The notes under the pieces: generated by a model
What the model was told of the DNA's origin: nothing
The model's input: the letters and a program-made list of their open reading frames with translations, nothing else
Databases searched by the model: none
NCBI GenBank assembly: GCA_004556745.1
Contig: SFFY01000003.1
Coordinates: 25,996-89,995, forward strand
Direction: 5' to 3'
DNA from: Bacteroidales bacterium
Lineage (GTDB): Bacteria; Bacteroidota; Bacteroidia; Bacteroidales; Bacteroidaceae
DNA: 64,000 nt
Shown here: positions 1 to 8,913 of the stretch, in pieces
How positions within the stretch are numbered: position 1 is the stretch's first letter
Layout of the letters: every line of letters begins with the position of its first letter
Program-made: the position numbers and the translations under genes

Positions 1-1
1 G

Positions 2-133
2 TTCATATCTTTCAATACTGTACTGACGCACCGCAAAAATATCTCGCGAAAATTAGATATTCACTCGCTCGCCGGCCTTACGATTTACGCCATCGCAAAC
101 GGCATCGTGAATATCGACGAAGTGAAGAAATAG
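2..133 (+). CDS. LuxR-type HTH regulator, C-terminal fragment
   Basis: An open frame enters from the left edge and stops with TAG at 131-133. The 43 visible residues include THRKNISRKLDIHSLAGLTI followed by YAIANGIV. This matches the recognition helix and last helix of the LuxR/FixJ-type helix-turn-helix, where the core 'TV.THR.NI..KL.I.S...L' is typical. It is probably a DNA-binding response regulator or one-component regulator whose sensor or receiver domain lies outside the window. The gene converges on the helicase gene, with only five bases between the two stop codons. The family call rests on the C-terminal motif alone. Confidence 0.72.
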   Translation, partial: FISFNTVLTHRKNISRKLDIHSLAGLTIYAIANGIVNIDEVKK

Positions 134-138
134 CCGTT

Positions 139-2349
139 TTACCTGTGACCCTCTTCTTCTAAAACGGTTATCATCAACCTTATTTCCTCATAACTTATTT
201 CACCGTTCAAGGCATCGTAGATTTCCTTGAACCGCGACTTCGTGCCGTCGGGCAAGCGGTTGATGCAGTCTACGATGCGCTTCTGCCTATCGGGCGAAAT
301 GAAGTCGGAAAGCGGCATCAGCCCTTTTGCCACGCACTTGCCGAGATGTCCGAATATGGTGGAAATGGCGAGGCTGCGGGCATCGGCGATTTGCTGCGGC
401 GTGAGGCCGGACTTGTATAGGTTGAGCGTCACCTCCACGGTATCGGGTTTCTTTTCCTTTGGTTTCTTTGGTGCTTTGGCCTTAGGCTCTTTTTTCGCCT
501 TCTCTTTCTTTGTCGATTTTTTGCGCAGGGCTGCCGGCTCCGTGCCGTCGGCGGCGAGCGTGAAACGTGTGCGGGCTTCCTGGTAGACGGACATTTCAAA
601 GCCTTTCTGCACCACAAAACGCATCAACTGCGCTTTAATTTGCAAGAGTTCGTCGAGTTCCTCGCGAATGGCTGCGTATCGCTTTTTCAGTTCCTTGTTT
701 TCCGAGAGCAATACCACGCCGGCGAGTTCCTTGATCAGCGTTTCGAGTTTTTCAGAAAAGTAGTACGCGCCCTTGCGCAGGCGTTCCTGCAACTCGGAGT
801 TGCTTTCCGGCTTGCCGTTCTCGGCGAGTAGGCGCACATATTGCGTACGAAAGCGCAGCGCCACGGCTTTGAGTTCCGTTTCGCACCGCTCCAAGAGGCT
901 GCGGCAAAGGTCGATGGTTGCGCCTTGATTGCGATAGGCAAATTCTTCAAAGATGCGGAGCAGGCGGGCCAGGCGATGGCCAATCGGCACAAAGTCGAAG
1001 AGTTCGTCGAGCAGCGAAAGAGTGAACGCCTGCTGCATCTGCTGCAAACTGTCCGCGTTGGGCTGCGAGGCAGCGCATTGGTCCTCGAAATCGCGCACCT
1101 GATTGTCCACAATGATTGCCTGCGGCGGTATCGGTGTGGTAAGCACAATGCCTTCGAGCGTGCGGCAACGGCTCAGTGCCACGTAGGTCTGGCCGTGGGC
1201 AAAGGCGGCAGAGGCATTGATCATCACGCGGTCGAACGTCAGGCCTTGGCTTTTGTGAATGGTAATCGCCCAGGCGAGTTTCAGGGGATATTGGCAGAAA
1301 GAGCCGTCCACTACTTCGTCCACCACCTTCGTTTCTTCGTTCAGCACGAAATGCGCATTATTCCAAGTGTCGGGGGCTACGGAAATCTCGTCCTTGCTTT
1401 CGGCCGGGCGCACCAGCACCTCTTCGCCGGTAAGCGCCGTGACCGTACCGATCATACCGTTGTAATAACGCTTCTCAGGGTCGTTTTTTACAAACATCAC
1501 CTGTGCGCCCTCTTTCAGTTCGAGTTCGTATTCCGTGGGATAAGAGAGTTCAGGAAATGTGCCCGTCACGGTAGCCGTGAACTTGCGGCTCGGTGTTTTC
1601 AAGTCGGCGAGTTTTTGTGCGTTGATGTCGTCGGCCTGCTTGTTGTGCGTAGTGAGGCGCACGTAATGCTCCTGTCCGTTCGGCTCAAACCCCGGCACGT
1701 ATCTCTTATTCAGTTCATCGAGCGTGGCGGCATCGGCCTTGCCCTCGCGGATACGGTTGAGCAGGGAGATAAACGCCTCGTCGCTCTGTCGGTAAACGTG
1801 CTTGAGTTCAATCGTCACGAAAGAAGTTTGCTGCAATGCCTGCGCCCCAAAGAAGTAAGGCGTGGCGTAATACTGTTGCAGCAACGCCCGCTCATTGTCC
1901 TTCACCACAGGCGGCAACTGCTGCAAGTCGCCGATCATCAAAAGCTGCACGCCGCCGAAAGGCTGGTTGCTGCGCCGCAGCATACGCAGGGCCGTGTCGA
2001 CGGCGTCGAGCAGGTCGGCGCGTACCATACTGATTTCGTCGATGACCACGAGGTCGAGGCTGCGTATCAGGCGGAGCTTGCGCTTGGTGAGGCGGAGCTG
2101 CTCGCGGCTGAACGTGCTACCGGGCACGAACGGGCCGAAAGGTAGTTGGAAAAAGGAGTGAATGGTCACGCCGCCGGCATTGATGGCGGCGATGCCCGTG
2201 GGCGCGAGCACCACCATGCGCTTCGACGACTCTTCGCGCAGGCGGCGCAGGAAAGTGGTCTTGCCCGTGCCGGCCTTGCCCGTGAGAAACAGATGCGTGC
2301 CCGTGGTCTCTATAATGGTGCGCGCAAGGCGCAACTCTTCATTGTGCAT
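139..2349 (-). CDS. PIF1-like superfamily 1 DNA helicase with C-terminal helix-turn-helix domain
   Basis: The 736-residue protein starts at ATG 2349. Residues 24-31 are a Walker A (GKAGTGKT) and DEIS at 104-107 is the Walker B. The segment AWAITIHKSQGLTFD followed by YVALSRCRTLEG, around residues 360-395, gives the SF1 motifs V and VI typical of PIF1/RecD-like helicases. A Lys-rich linker near 615-640 leads to a C-terminal helix-turn-helix region (NLYKSGLTPQQIADARSLAI). Such proteins unwind DNA using ATP; the specific substrate, such as G-quadruplexes or replication-fork barriers, is not shown by the sequence. It lies directly downstream of trmN6 on the same strand with a 45-base gap. The family call is firm and the biological role open. 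Confidence 0.88.
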   Translation of the reverse strand: MHNEELRLARTIIETTGTHLFLTGKAGTGKTTFLRRLREESSKRMVVLAPTGIAAINAGGVTIHSFFQLPFGPFVPGSTFSREQLRLTKRKLRLIRSLDLVVIDEISMVRADLLDAVDTALRMLRRSNQPFGGVQLLMIGDLQQLPPVVKDNERALLQQYYATPYFFGAQALQQTSFVTIELKHVYRQSDEAFISLLNRIREGKADAATLDELNKRYVPGFEPNGQEHYVRLTTHNKQADDINAQKLADLKTPSRKFTATVTGTFPELSYPTEYELELKEGAQVMFVKNDPEKRYYNGMIGTVTALTGEEVLVRPAESKDEISVAPDTWNNAHFVLNEETKVVDEVVDGSFCQYPLKLAWAITIHKSQGLTFDRVMINASAAFAHGQTYVALSRCRTLEGIVLTTPIPPQAIIVDNQVRDFEDQCAASQPNADSLQQMQQAFTLSLLDELFDFVPIGHRLARLLRIFEEFAYRNQGATIDLCRSLLERCETELKAVALRFRTQYVRLLAENGKPESNSELQERLRKGAYYFSEKLETLIKELAGVVLLSENKELKKRYAAIREELDELLQIKAQLMRFVVQKGFEMSVYQEARTRFTLAADGTEPAALRKKSTKKEKAKKEPKAKAPKKPKEKKPDTVEVTLNLYKSGLTPQQIADARSLAISTIFGHLGKCVAKGLMPLSDFISPDRQKRIVDCINRLPDGTKSRFKEIYDALNGEISYEEIRLMITVLEEEGHR

Positions 2350-2394
2350 GGCAAATTGTATAGGTTCTATAAAATCTATAGTATCTATAGATTA

Positions 2395-3108
2395 TTACAA
2401 ATAAAAATCTTTGGTGAGGGCAGCGTATGCCTCGGAGCGGGCGTTGGAACCGTCGGCGGGCATCAGTGGCAGCGTATCGCAAAGCGGGGATTGCGGGGCC
2501 GCGCCGAGCACAAACTGCAAAAGTTCACGCTTGGGCGGTTTGCCGGGACGCGTCACTACGGACGTACGGCGCGTGAGTGAGAAACCGTTGAACATCGCTT
2601 CGCCATTTACCTCTTTCAACGCCGCAGCAGGCACTATGAGCGCAAACACTCCACCCTGTCGTAGCAAACGCCGGGCATGGACAAAGAGCGCGGCAAAGGA
2701 GAGCGCGGCGGTGTGGCGCGCTGCCGCACGGGCGGCTGAGGGCGGTAGGAGTTCCTCGGTGTGGTAAGGGGGATTGGAAACGATGGCATCGAACAGTTCG
2801 CCATTTTCCGGCTGATAACGGCACACATCAGCGCACACCATTTCGAGCCTCTCTGAGAAAGGCGATACCGTAGCGTTGCGCCGCGCCGCCTCCACCGCCC
2901 CAGGCACCACGTCAATGCCGACAACCGACGCTTCGGGCAACCTCTGCGCCAGCATCAAGGCTATCAGCCCAGAACCAGTGCCGATGTCGAGCACGCTGCG
3001 CGTATTAACGGGGTCTGCCTCCGCCCACGCGCCGAGCAGCACGCCGTCTGTGCCGACCTTCATCGCACAGGCGGAATCGTCGATGGTGAATTGCTTGAAA
3101 GTAAACAT
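2395..3108 (-). CDS. trmN6: tRNA1(Val) (adenine(37)-N6)-methyltransferase TrmN6-like
   Basis: This is an AdoMet-dependent methyltransferase of 237 residues. VLDIGTGSGLIALMLAQRLP (about residues 40-59) is motif I, binding AdoMet. AIVSNPPYH is the NPPY catalytic motif of N6-adenine methyltransferases, and GGVFALIVPAA follows at the end of the fold. The opening FTFKQFTIDD...MKVGTDGVLLGAWA is characteristic of the YfiC/TrmN6 family, which methylates A37 of tRNA1(Val). The reading frame continues upstream by one TTG codon, but ATG at 3108 is the better start because TTTKQF-type N-termini align there. It lies 9 bases downstream of the glycosyltransferase gene and is probably co-transcribed with it. 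Confidence 0.87.
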   Translation of the reverse strand: MFTFKQFTIDDSACAMKVGTDGVLLGAWAEADPVNTRSVLDIGTGSGLIALMLAQRLPEASVVGIDVVPGAVEAARRNATVSPFSERLEMVCADVCRYQPENGELFDAIVSNPPYHTEELLPPSAARAAARHTAALSFAALFVHARRLLRQGGVFALIVPAAALKEVNGEAMFNGFSLTRRTSVVTRPGKPPKRELLQFVLGAAPQSPLCDTLPLMPADGSNARSEAYAALTKDFYL

Positions 3109-3117
3109 CAATAAAAC

Positions 3118-4053
3118 CTACTCCGTCGTATCTTCTATAAAATATCTCGGGCGGCGTTTCACCTCAGCGTATATCTTGCCCACATACTCTCCTATTACGC
3201 CCAAAGCCACCAGTATGGCGCCGCCGATGAACCACAGCGAAACGAGCAGGGAAGTCCAGCCCTGAATGGTCTGGCCGCACATCCACGCCACGAGGCCGTA
3301 GACAATCACCGCCAAAGCCACGAGCATGAACGACAGCCCCACGATAGAAATCAGGCGCAGCGGACGCACGCTGAACGATGTGATACCATCGATGGCAAAG
3401 GCCAACATCTTGCGCAGCGGATATTTGGACTCGCCGGCAAAGCGTTCGCCACGGTCGTAATAAACCTTAGCCTGCGGGAAGCCGAGTGTGCGCACCATGC
3501 CGCGCAGGAAGAGATTGCGCTCGCCGTAGGTCATCAGCGCGGCAAGGGTGCGGCGACTCATGAGGCGGTAGTCGGCGTGATTGTAAACGATGTCGCCACC
3601 GAGTTTGTTCATTAACTTATAAAATGCCAATGCGGTGGTGCGCTTGAACCACGTGTCGGTAGGTCGGTCGCGGCGCACACCGTAAACGATGTCCGTACCT
3701 TCGAGGAAACGGTCCATCATTTCGGGAATGACGTTCACATCGTCCTGTAAATCGGCATCAATCGAAATGGCGGCATCAACATGCGCAGCCGCCCATTCAA
3801 GACCTGCCCAGAGGGCGTGCTGATGGCCCGCGTTGTGCGCTAGTTTCAAGCCGAGCACCTGCGGGTGCTGCTTGGCGAGGCTGCCGATCAGCGGCCAAGT
3901 GCCGTCGCGGCTGCCGTCGTCCACATAGACAATGCGTCCCTGCAAATCTGCGTGCTGTTCCGCTACGCGCTGCATCACTTCGAGCAGGCGCCGCGTAGTT
4001 TCGGTGAGCACGGCTTCCTCGTTATAACAAGGCACAACTATGGCGTAATTCAT
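3118..4053 (-). CDS. family 2 glycosyltransferase, DPM1/GtrB-like, membrane anchored
   Basis: The protein has 311 residues. The N-terminal GT-A domain begins YAIVVPCYNEEAVL. It contains VDDGSRDGTW, and ISIDADLQDD carries the metal- and nucleotide-binding Asp residues (around 95-104). VYGVRRDRPTDTWFKR is the usual acceptor-side segment. Two hydrophobic helices near residues 225-250 and 265-285 form the C-terminal membrane hairpin of dolichyl- or undecaprenyl-phosphate sugar transferases such as GtrB, ArnC and DPM1. The expected reaction is transfer of a sugar from a nucleotide sugar to polyprenyl phosphate at the inner membrane for glycan modification. The sugar cannot be told from the sequence. 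It is the first gene of the minus-strand set at the left. Confidence 0.86.
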   Translation of the reverse strand: MNYAIVVPCYNEEAVLTETTRRLLEVMQRVAEQHADLQGRIVYVDDGSRDGTWPLIGSLAKQHPQVLGLKLAHNAGHQHALWAGLEWAAAHVDAAISIDADLQDDVNVIPEMMDRFLEGTDIVYGVRRDRPTDTWFKRTTALAFYKLMNKLGGDIVYNHADYRLMSRRTLAALMTYGERNLFLRGMVRTLGFPQAKVYYDRGERFAGESKYPLRKMLAFAIDGITSFSVRPLRLISIVGLSFMLVALAVIVYGLVAWMCGQTIQGWTSLLVSLWFIGGAILVALGVIGEYVGKIYAEVKRRPRYFIEDTTE

Positions 4054-4176
4054 ATTCTCCTATTTATTTTTGCATTGAAATGCATTAATAAAAATATACG
4101 CTACGAAATTACGCACAAATTTTGGGATTTAAGGAACAAAACAAGGCTTTTGCTGCGCAGCAAGTAGGGATTTTGC

Positions 4177-4184
4177 TAAATTTG
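4177..4184 (+). promoter_or_regulatory. -7 element TAAATTTG for the histidine phosphatase gene
   Basis: TAAATTTG matches the Bacteroidota -7 consensus TAnnTTTG. It ends 7 bases before ATG 4192, so the transcript would have a leader of only about 4 bases. A TTTG at 4149-4152 is 24 bases upstream, slightly too far for an ideal -33 box. Inference from consensus only. Confidence 0.42.
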
Positions 4185-4191
4185 CCCCGTT

Positions 4192-4773
4192 ATGAACAGC
4201 CACATCACGCTTTTTCTGATTCGCCACGGCGAAACGGAGGAAAACCGCCTTCGCATTCTGCAAGGCCATCTCCCGGGCACGCTCACGCCCGAAGGCATCC
4301 GGCAGGCACGCGAAAGGGCGGAAGACTTGGCAAATGCCGAAGCGCCTTTTGACCTCCTGCTGTGCAGCGACCTGCTCCGCGCACGCCGCACGGCCGACAT
4401 CATAGGAGAGCGGCTGCACCTTGCCGTGCGCCCCACCCCGCTGCTGCGCGAGCGCGACTGGGGCAGCATCACGGGCAGGCGGATTGAAGAGGTAATCCGC
4501 ACGGCAAACGAGGCACCGGGCGTGGAAAGCGTGGAAGCGATGTCCTCACGCGCACGTATATTATTAGATGTCATCAGAAACGATTACCCGGATGCGCAGC
4601 GCGTGCTTTTAGTGAGCCACGGACTTTTCCTGCGCGTGCTGCAAGCCGCCGTACACGGCAAGGAAATTAAGGCGATACCGCCAATGAAGAACCTCGAAGT
4701 GCGAATTTTGGGAATCTCTGCGCCGTTGTCCGATTTTTCCACCAGTGCCGCCATAGAAGCCACTGACGCATAA
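4192..4773 (+). CDS. histidine phosphatase superfamily protein (phosphoglycerate mutase-like)
   Basis: The protein has 193 residues. LFLIRHGETEENR near residue 8 is the RHG catalytic motif, whose His is phosphorylated during catalysis. LLCSDLLRARRTADII is the second conserved block. LLRERDWGSITGR carries the acid block, and VLLVSHGLFLRVL holds the second catalytic His. The length and motifs fit the dPGM/cobalamin phosphatase/GpmB branch. Members act on small phosphorylated metabolites, and the substrate cannot be assigned here. The gene is divergent from the glycosyltransferase gene and stands in front of the FadL-like gene, whose own promoter candidate lies at 4903. No neighbour indicates a pathway. 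Confidence 0.83.
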   Translation: MNSHITLFLIRHGETEENRLRILQGHLPGTLTPEGIRQARERAEDLANAEAPFDLLLCSDLLRARRTADIIGERLHLAVRPTPLLRERDWGSITGRRIEEVIRTANEAPGVESVEAMSSRARILLDVIRNDYPDAQRVLLVSHGLFLRVLQAAVHGKEIKAIPPMKNLEVRILGISAPLSDFSTSAAIEATDA

Positions 4774-4902
4774 CTTTCCGCTATTCCTTTTCTCTTTTTC
4801 CTTTATCTTTCTTCCCTCTGCGTTGCTGCTAGATTGCCGCTTTTCATATAAGGGAAGGGCATATTTATTGCACATTTTCTTGCTTTTTGTGCTTAAAAGT
4901 CG

Positions 4903-4910
4903 TAAATTTG
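4903..4910 (+). promoter_or_regulatory. -7 element TAAATTTG for the FadL-like gene
   Basis: TAAATTTG fits TAnnTTTG and ends 28 bases before ATG 4939, giving a leader of about 25 bases. No clean TTTG box stands at the ideal distance upstream. Consensus match only. Confidence 0.42.
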
Positions 4911-4938
4911 CAGACGATTTTACCAATTCAAAAGAAAA

Positions 4939-6480
4939 ATGAGAAAACTTTTCCTTGCTGCGGTAGCAGCTTTCGCCGTGTCGGCTTCATCTTATGCCGG
5001 CGGCTATCTCACAAACACGAACCAGAGTGCATCTTTCCTGCGCAACCCCGCACGCTTGGCAACCTTCGAACTCGACGGCGCGTACACCAACCCTGCCGGC
5101 TTGGCTTGGATTGGCGAGGGCTGGCACTTCATGTTTAACTGGCAGAACGCAGCGCAAACCCGCAAGATTACATCGACATTCGCCCCCTTTGCACAGAACG
5201 TCAACCAGCTCGGCAACCCCACGAAGACCTTTAACGGCGAGGCTTCCGCACCGTTTATTCCCTCGCTCGACGTGGCCTATCAGAAAGGCAAGTTTACTGC
5301 TTCGATGCACTTCGGCATCACGGGCGGCGGCGGCAAGGCCACGTTCAACGAAGGCCTACCTATGTTTGAAGCGCCCGTTTCGGTAATCCCCAATATGCTT
5401 TCTGCTGCCAGCATCCCCGCCGACGCCTATTCCGCTGAAATGTATATGAACGGCCGCCAATATATATATGGTGTGCAGGTTGGCGTTACCTATAAATTCT
5501 TTGAAAACAAGGGCGCAGCCAAGCACGGCCTGTCTATGCACCTCGGCGCACGCATGAATTTTGCCAGCAACCATTATGAAGGATATCTGAAAAACATCAG
5601 CGCACGTATGGGCGGCAATATGGTTGTGCTTAGTCCGTTCTTTTCGAGCCAGTCTTCTGAATTGATGGGAAAGGCAGAGCAAGCAACAAACGCTTCGCAA
5701 CAATACACTTTGCTTGCAGATGCTACCACTGATGAAGCCTTAAAGGCACAATATCAAGCAATGGCCGCACAGTATGCAGCAGGTGCCGCACAGGCGCAGG
5801 CAGGTGCTCAAACGATGGCCGGTCTTTCTCAAAAGACTGCCGATATGGAACTCGACTGCGACCAGAAGGGATGGGGCATTGCGCCGATTATCGGTTTGGA
5901 CTACCGCGTTGGCAACCTCAACATCGGTGCACGCTATGAATTCCAGACGAATATGAATATCGAAAACAAAACTACGGTGAACACCACCGGCGTTGAGTCG
6001 TTCGCCCACGGTGTGAACACGCCCAACGATATTCCCGGCATTCTCGCCATCGGCGCACAGTATCAGGTGCTGCCTAAATGGCGCCTGATGGCTGGTTGGA
6101 ATTGCTACTTCGACAAGAAAGCCGGCATGAGCGGCGGCAAGCAGAAAACCCTCACCCACAACACGCACGAAATTACCGTGGGCACGGAAGTTGACGTTGT
6201 GGACCGCCTCACGCTTAGCGGCGGTTTCCAAAACACGGACTACGGCACCAGCGATGCTTTCCAGAGCGACCTCAGCTTCAACTGCGACTCCTATTCTCTC
6301 GGCTTCGGCTTGAAAGTGAAGATTACGAAGAAATGGACGGCCAACGCCGCTTACTTCTGGACGACCTACAAGGACTATACCAAGGCTTCCGATAACTACA
6401 ACGGCACCGGCCTGCCTGGCGTCGACGTTTACAGTCGCACGAACAAGGTGTTCGGCGTTGGTATCACCTACGACCTCTAA
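4939..6480 (+). CDS. OmpP1/FadL-family outer-membrane transport protein
   Basis: The protein has 513 residues. The signal peptide MRKLFLAAVAAFAVSASSYA is followed by GGYLTNTNQSASFLRNPARL and AYTNPAGLAW; the NPA motif is the conserved start of the FadL hatch region. Alternating hydrophobic strands continue to the C-terminus, which ends FGVGITYDL with the aromatic/hydrophobic pattern of a beta-barrel closing strand. An Ala/Gln-rich helical insert (around residues 235-300) looks like an extracellular or hatch coiled segment. FadL-type barrels let long-chain fatty acids or other hydrophobic molecules cross the outer membrane; the ligand is unknown. The gene has its own promoter candidate and a strong hairpin terminator downstream. 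Confidence 0.86.
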   Translation: MRKLFLAAVAAFAVSASSYAGGYLTNTNQSASFLRNPARLATFELDGAYTNPAGLAWIGEGWHFMFNWQNAAQTRKITSTFAPFAQNVNQLGNPTKTFNGEASAPFIPSLDVAYQKGKFTASMHFGITGGGGKATFNEGLPMFEAPVSVIPNMLSAASIPADAYSAEMYMNGRQYIYGVQVGVTYKFFENKGAAKHGLSMHLGARMNFASNHYEGYLKNISARMGGNMVVLSPFFSSQSSELMGKAEQATNASQQYTLLADATTDEALKAQYQAMAAQYAAGAAQAQAGAQTMAGLSQKTADMELDCDQKGWGIAPIIGLDYRVGNLNIGARYEFQTNMNIENKTTVNTTGVESFAHGVNTPNDIPGILAIGAQYQVLPKWRLMAGWNCYFDKKAGMSGGKQKTLTHNTHEITVGTEVDVVDRLTLSGGFQNTDYGTSDAFQSDLSFNCDSYSLGFGLKVKITKKWTANAAYFWTTYKDYTKASDNYNGTGLPGVDVYSRTNKVFGVGITYDL

Positions 6481-6503
6481 ACTGGATTTTAAGAACAATA
6501 CAA

Positions 6504-6544
6504 CAAAAATGAGATGCGTCCTTTTGGGGCGCATCTCATTTTTG
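6504..6544. terminator. bidirectional rho-independent terminator
   Basis: A perfect 15-bp inverted repeat (6504-6518 with 6530-6544, arms CAAAAATGAGATGCG) has an 11-base loop and A/T tracts on both sides. It sits between the convergent FadL-like gene and the 5-FTHF cyclo-ligase gene and can end transcripts from both strands. Confidence 0.88.
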
Positions 6545-6547
6545 TTT

Positions 6548-7102
6548 TCAATTATGACTAATTGCCGCTACTGTATCCATAATTATATCATGCGGCTCAT
6601 AAGGAACGGCGGACACTTGTTGCCAATCATAGCACGCGCCAAGGAGATAAGGGCGGACGGGCAAGGAAGAGAGGAAACGGTCGTAATAACCTTTGCCGCG
6701 ACCAAGGCGATGACCCGCAGCGTCAAAGGCAACGCCGGGCACAAGTATAAAGGATATGGCCGCCAAATCTTCAAAGACGGGACCGACAGGTTCGGCAATG
6801 CCATACGCACCTATCCGCAAATCCTGCTCGCCGCGATAAAGGCGCGGCACAAGGTCGTCGCCTTCCACGCAAGGCAAAACGATGGACTTTGATGCGGCAT
6901 ACTTTTCAAGCAACTGGTGCGTGTCGGGCTCATCGGGCAAGGCGTGGTAAAGCATCACGGTGCTTGCCGCCCCAAAAGCGGGATACCTCTCTACCTCCTG
7001 CATCAGCCGCAGTGCAGACGCCGCCCTGTATTCGGGCGAAAGGCGCGAAAGTTTCAAGGCCTTGATAGTTGCGCGAAGCTGTTGCTTTGAGGGGGGAAGC
7101 AT
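6548..7102 (-). CDS. 5-formyltetrahydrofolate cyclo-ligase
   Basis: The protein has 184 residues, the usual length for this family. LPCVEGDDLVPRLY and LILVPGVAFDAAGHRLGRGKGYYDRFL are diagnostic; the Gly-rich G.RLGRGKGYYDR loop binds ATP and substrate. The enzyme converts 5-formyl-THF to 5,10-methenyl-THF in the cytoplasm using ATP and so rescues the folate pool. The family is known as Fau/YgfA/MTHFS. The gene is downstream of the S41 protease gene on the same strand, separated by 69 bases that contain a palindromic repeat. It ends against a shared terminator. Confidence 0.9.
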   Translation of the reverse strand: MLPPSKQQLRATIKALKLSRLSPEYRAASALRLMQEVERYPAFGAASTVMLYHALPDEPDTHQLLEKYAASKSIVLPCVEGDDLVPRLYRGEQDLRIGAYGIAEPVGPVFEDLAAISFILVPGVAFDAAGHRLGRGKGYYDRFLSSLPVRPYLLGACYDWQQVSAVPYEPHDIIMDTVAAISHN

Positions 7103-7151
7103 GGTATAATATAATATTGCCTCAATGAAACATGTTATGAGCGCACTCGGC

Positions 7152-7171
7152 GGGCGTTTTGCAAAACGCCC
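7152..7171. repeat. 20-bp palindrome GGGCGTTTTGCAAAACGCCC, copy A (single)
   Basis: A perfect 20-bp palindrome followed by CCTACT. The shared CTA trinucleotide also forms the stop codon of the S41 protease gene at 7172-7174. Four other copies occur at 21545, 21605, 41967 and 42032, in facing pairs. Confidence 0.9.
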
Positions 7172-8773
7172 CTACTCGTGAGACTTTAGGGCTTCCAGGG
7201 CACGCTCCATAAAGGGATCGTTGGAATTGCTGTATTCCACGGCAGCACCAAGGTCAAGCACGTCGTAGATAATGCCGTTCATCAGATAGTTTTCAATGAG
7301 TTTGCGCGAGGCGGCTATCATGCGGTTGCGGCGTTTCAGTCCTTCGCGCTCGGCAAAGCGGGCAAACTGCTCCACAAGGTTTTGCTTTTTCAGATACCCT
7401 ACCAATGCCGCGAGCGTTTCCTTTTTCTCCAAGACCTTGCGATTGGCATCGACATAAGCATAAGCGAAACTGTTGATCATGCCTGCCAGATAGGCTTCCT
7501 TGAAATAGGAGGTAAAGCCGAGGGTGTCGCGCGGCACGAATACGTCGGGCACGATACCGCCGCCGCCATAGACGGTGCGACCGAGGCGCGTCTTGAACTT
7601 AGGCCCGTGCAGGCGTATGCTGTCGGCGGAATAGTATTCGCCGTGCTCGGCACGCAGCAAAAGGTCGTTGTCGTATTCTTCCTCGTCGCCGGGGGTATAA
7701 GGCTTTTGCACGCAGCGACCGGAGGGCGTGTAGTAACGCGCAGTTGTGAGGCGTATCATGCTGCCGTCGGGGAACTCAATCGGCACTTGCACAAGTCCTT
7801 TGCCGAAGGAGCGGCGGCCTACCACCGTGCCGCGGTCATTATCCTGAAAGGCGCCGGCAAGTATCTCGCTGGCAGAGGCAGAGGATTCGTCAACCATCAC
7901 CACAACCGGCATGTGCTGATAAGAGCCGCGCCCGTCGCTGCGATAGTCTTCGCGGCGCGACTTGCGTCCTTTCGTGTAAACAATCAGGCGGCCCTGCGGC
8001 AGAAATTCGTTGGCAATCTGTACGGCGGTGTTCATATAGCCGCCGAGGTTGCCGCGCAGGTCAACGATGAGTTTCTTAAAGCCCTGCTCACGCAACTGCG
8101 AGAGTGCGGAGAGGAACTCGGGATATGTGGTTTCGCCAAAAGAACTTATGCGGATATAGCCCACTTCATCGTTCACCATGTAAACGGCATCGACGGTAGG
8201 CACAGGCACATCGCCGCGCACAATCTTAAATTCCAAAGGCTTTGCAGCGGCGGCGCGTCTCACCTTGACGCGCACCTGCGTGCCGGCTTCGCCTTTGAGT
8301 CGCTTAATCGTTTCTTCGTTGCTCACCTGCTTGCCGACATAAGGCACACCGTCCACGGCAATGATTCGGTCACCCGCTTTCAGTCCCACGTGCTCCGAAG
8401 GCCCGCCTTTGATGACGCTGACAATGCGCACCGTGTCCTTATAAATATTGAAGCGCACGCCGATGCCTGAGAAACTGCCCTTGAGGTCCTGCATGGCATC
8501 GTTCACGTCCTTTGCGCCGATATAGACCGAGTGCGGGTCAAGTTCTTTAAGGATTTTGGGCAAGGACTTTTCCACCAGCGAGTCGATGTTCACGGTATCG
8601 ACGTACTGGTCGTCAACGAGCAAAAGCAGGTTACTGATTTTGTTGTTGGAATTATTTATGATGTTGAGCCGCCGCCCAGAAAAGTGGTTGGCGTAGAAAC
8701 TGCCGATCAGTATGCCGACGACGATGCCGAGGGCAACAATGAGCGGTACAAAACGCTTCTTGACGGTTTTCAT
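7172..8773 (-). CDS. S41 family C-terminal processing peptidase (CtpA/Prc type)
   Basis: The protein has 533 residues. An N-terminal membrane segment (about residues 9-30) exports or anchors it in the periplasm. A PDZ domain follows (GIGVRFNIYKDTVRIVSVIKGGP...GLKAGDRIIAVDG, around 100-160). The S41 core carries VVMVDESSASASEILAGA with the catalytic Ser and GRRSFGKGLVQ with the catalytic Lys. About 150 C-terminal residues are helical. Such proteases trim or degrade envelope proteins from their C-termini. The stop codon lies inside a palindromic repeat flank. The neighbouring genes (dcp, dCMP deaminase, cyclo-ligase) do not give the substrate. Confidence 0.9.
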   Translation of the reverse strand: MKTVKKRFVPLIVALGIVVGILIGSFYANHFSGRRLNIINNSNNKISNLLLLVDDQYVDTVNIDSLVEKSLPKILKELDPHSVYIGAKDVNDAMQDLKGSFSGIGVRFNIYKDTVRIVSVIKGGPSEHVGLKAGDRIIAVDGVPYVGKQVSNEETIKRLKGEAGTQVRVKVRRAAAAKPLEFKIVRGDVPVPTVDAVYMVNDEVGYIRISSFGETTYPEFLSALSQLREQGFKKLIVDLRGNLGGYMNTAVQIANEFLPQGRLIVYTKGRKSRREDYRSDGRGSYQHMPVVVMVDESSASASEILAGAFQDNDRGTVVGRRSFGKGLVQVPIEFPDGSMIRLTTARYYTPSGRCVQKPYTPGDEEEYDNDLLLRAEHGEYYSADSIRLHGPKFKTRLGRTVYGGGGIVPDVFVPRDTLGFTSYFKEAYLAGMINSFAYAYVDANRKVLEKKETLAALVGYLKKQNLVEQFARFAEREGLKRRNRMIAASRKLIENYLMNGIIYDVLDLGAAVEYSNSNDPFMERALEALKSHE

Positions 8774-8785
8774 AAAAGAAATTTT

Positions 8786-8895
8786 AGTAGACGAGTAAAC
8801 AAGTAAACGAGTAGACGAGACAGATTTGTATTGAGAATAATCTATAGTATGAGTAACTTGTCTTGTTTACTCGTTTACTCGTCTACTTGTTTACT
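8786..8895. repeat. inverted pair of 8-bp tandem repeats (AGTAAAC-type)
   Basis: Units of the form (G/A)AGTA(A/G)AC run tandemly from about 8786 to 8823, ending GAGACAGA. The complement runs from 8857 to 8895 (CTTGTCTTGTTTACTCG...), so the two blocks can pair across a 33-base spacer. The same 8-mers occur at 40477-40524 and 33665-33682. This block fills the gap between the dCMP deaminase and S41 protease genes. Confidence 0.82.
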
Positions 8896-8913
8896 GTTAA
8901 TATTATAATTAGC

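Noticed and set aside
841..2145. 434-codon open frame on the plus strand
   Set aside because: It lies entirely opposite the PIF1-like helicase gene, has no recognisable domain, and is rich in Arg, Ala, His and Leu as expected for a mirror frame of a moderately GC-rich gene.
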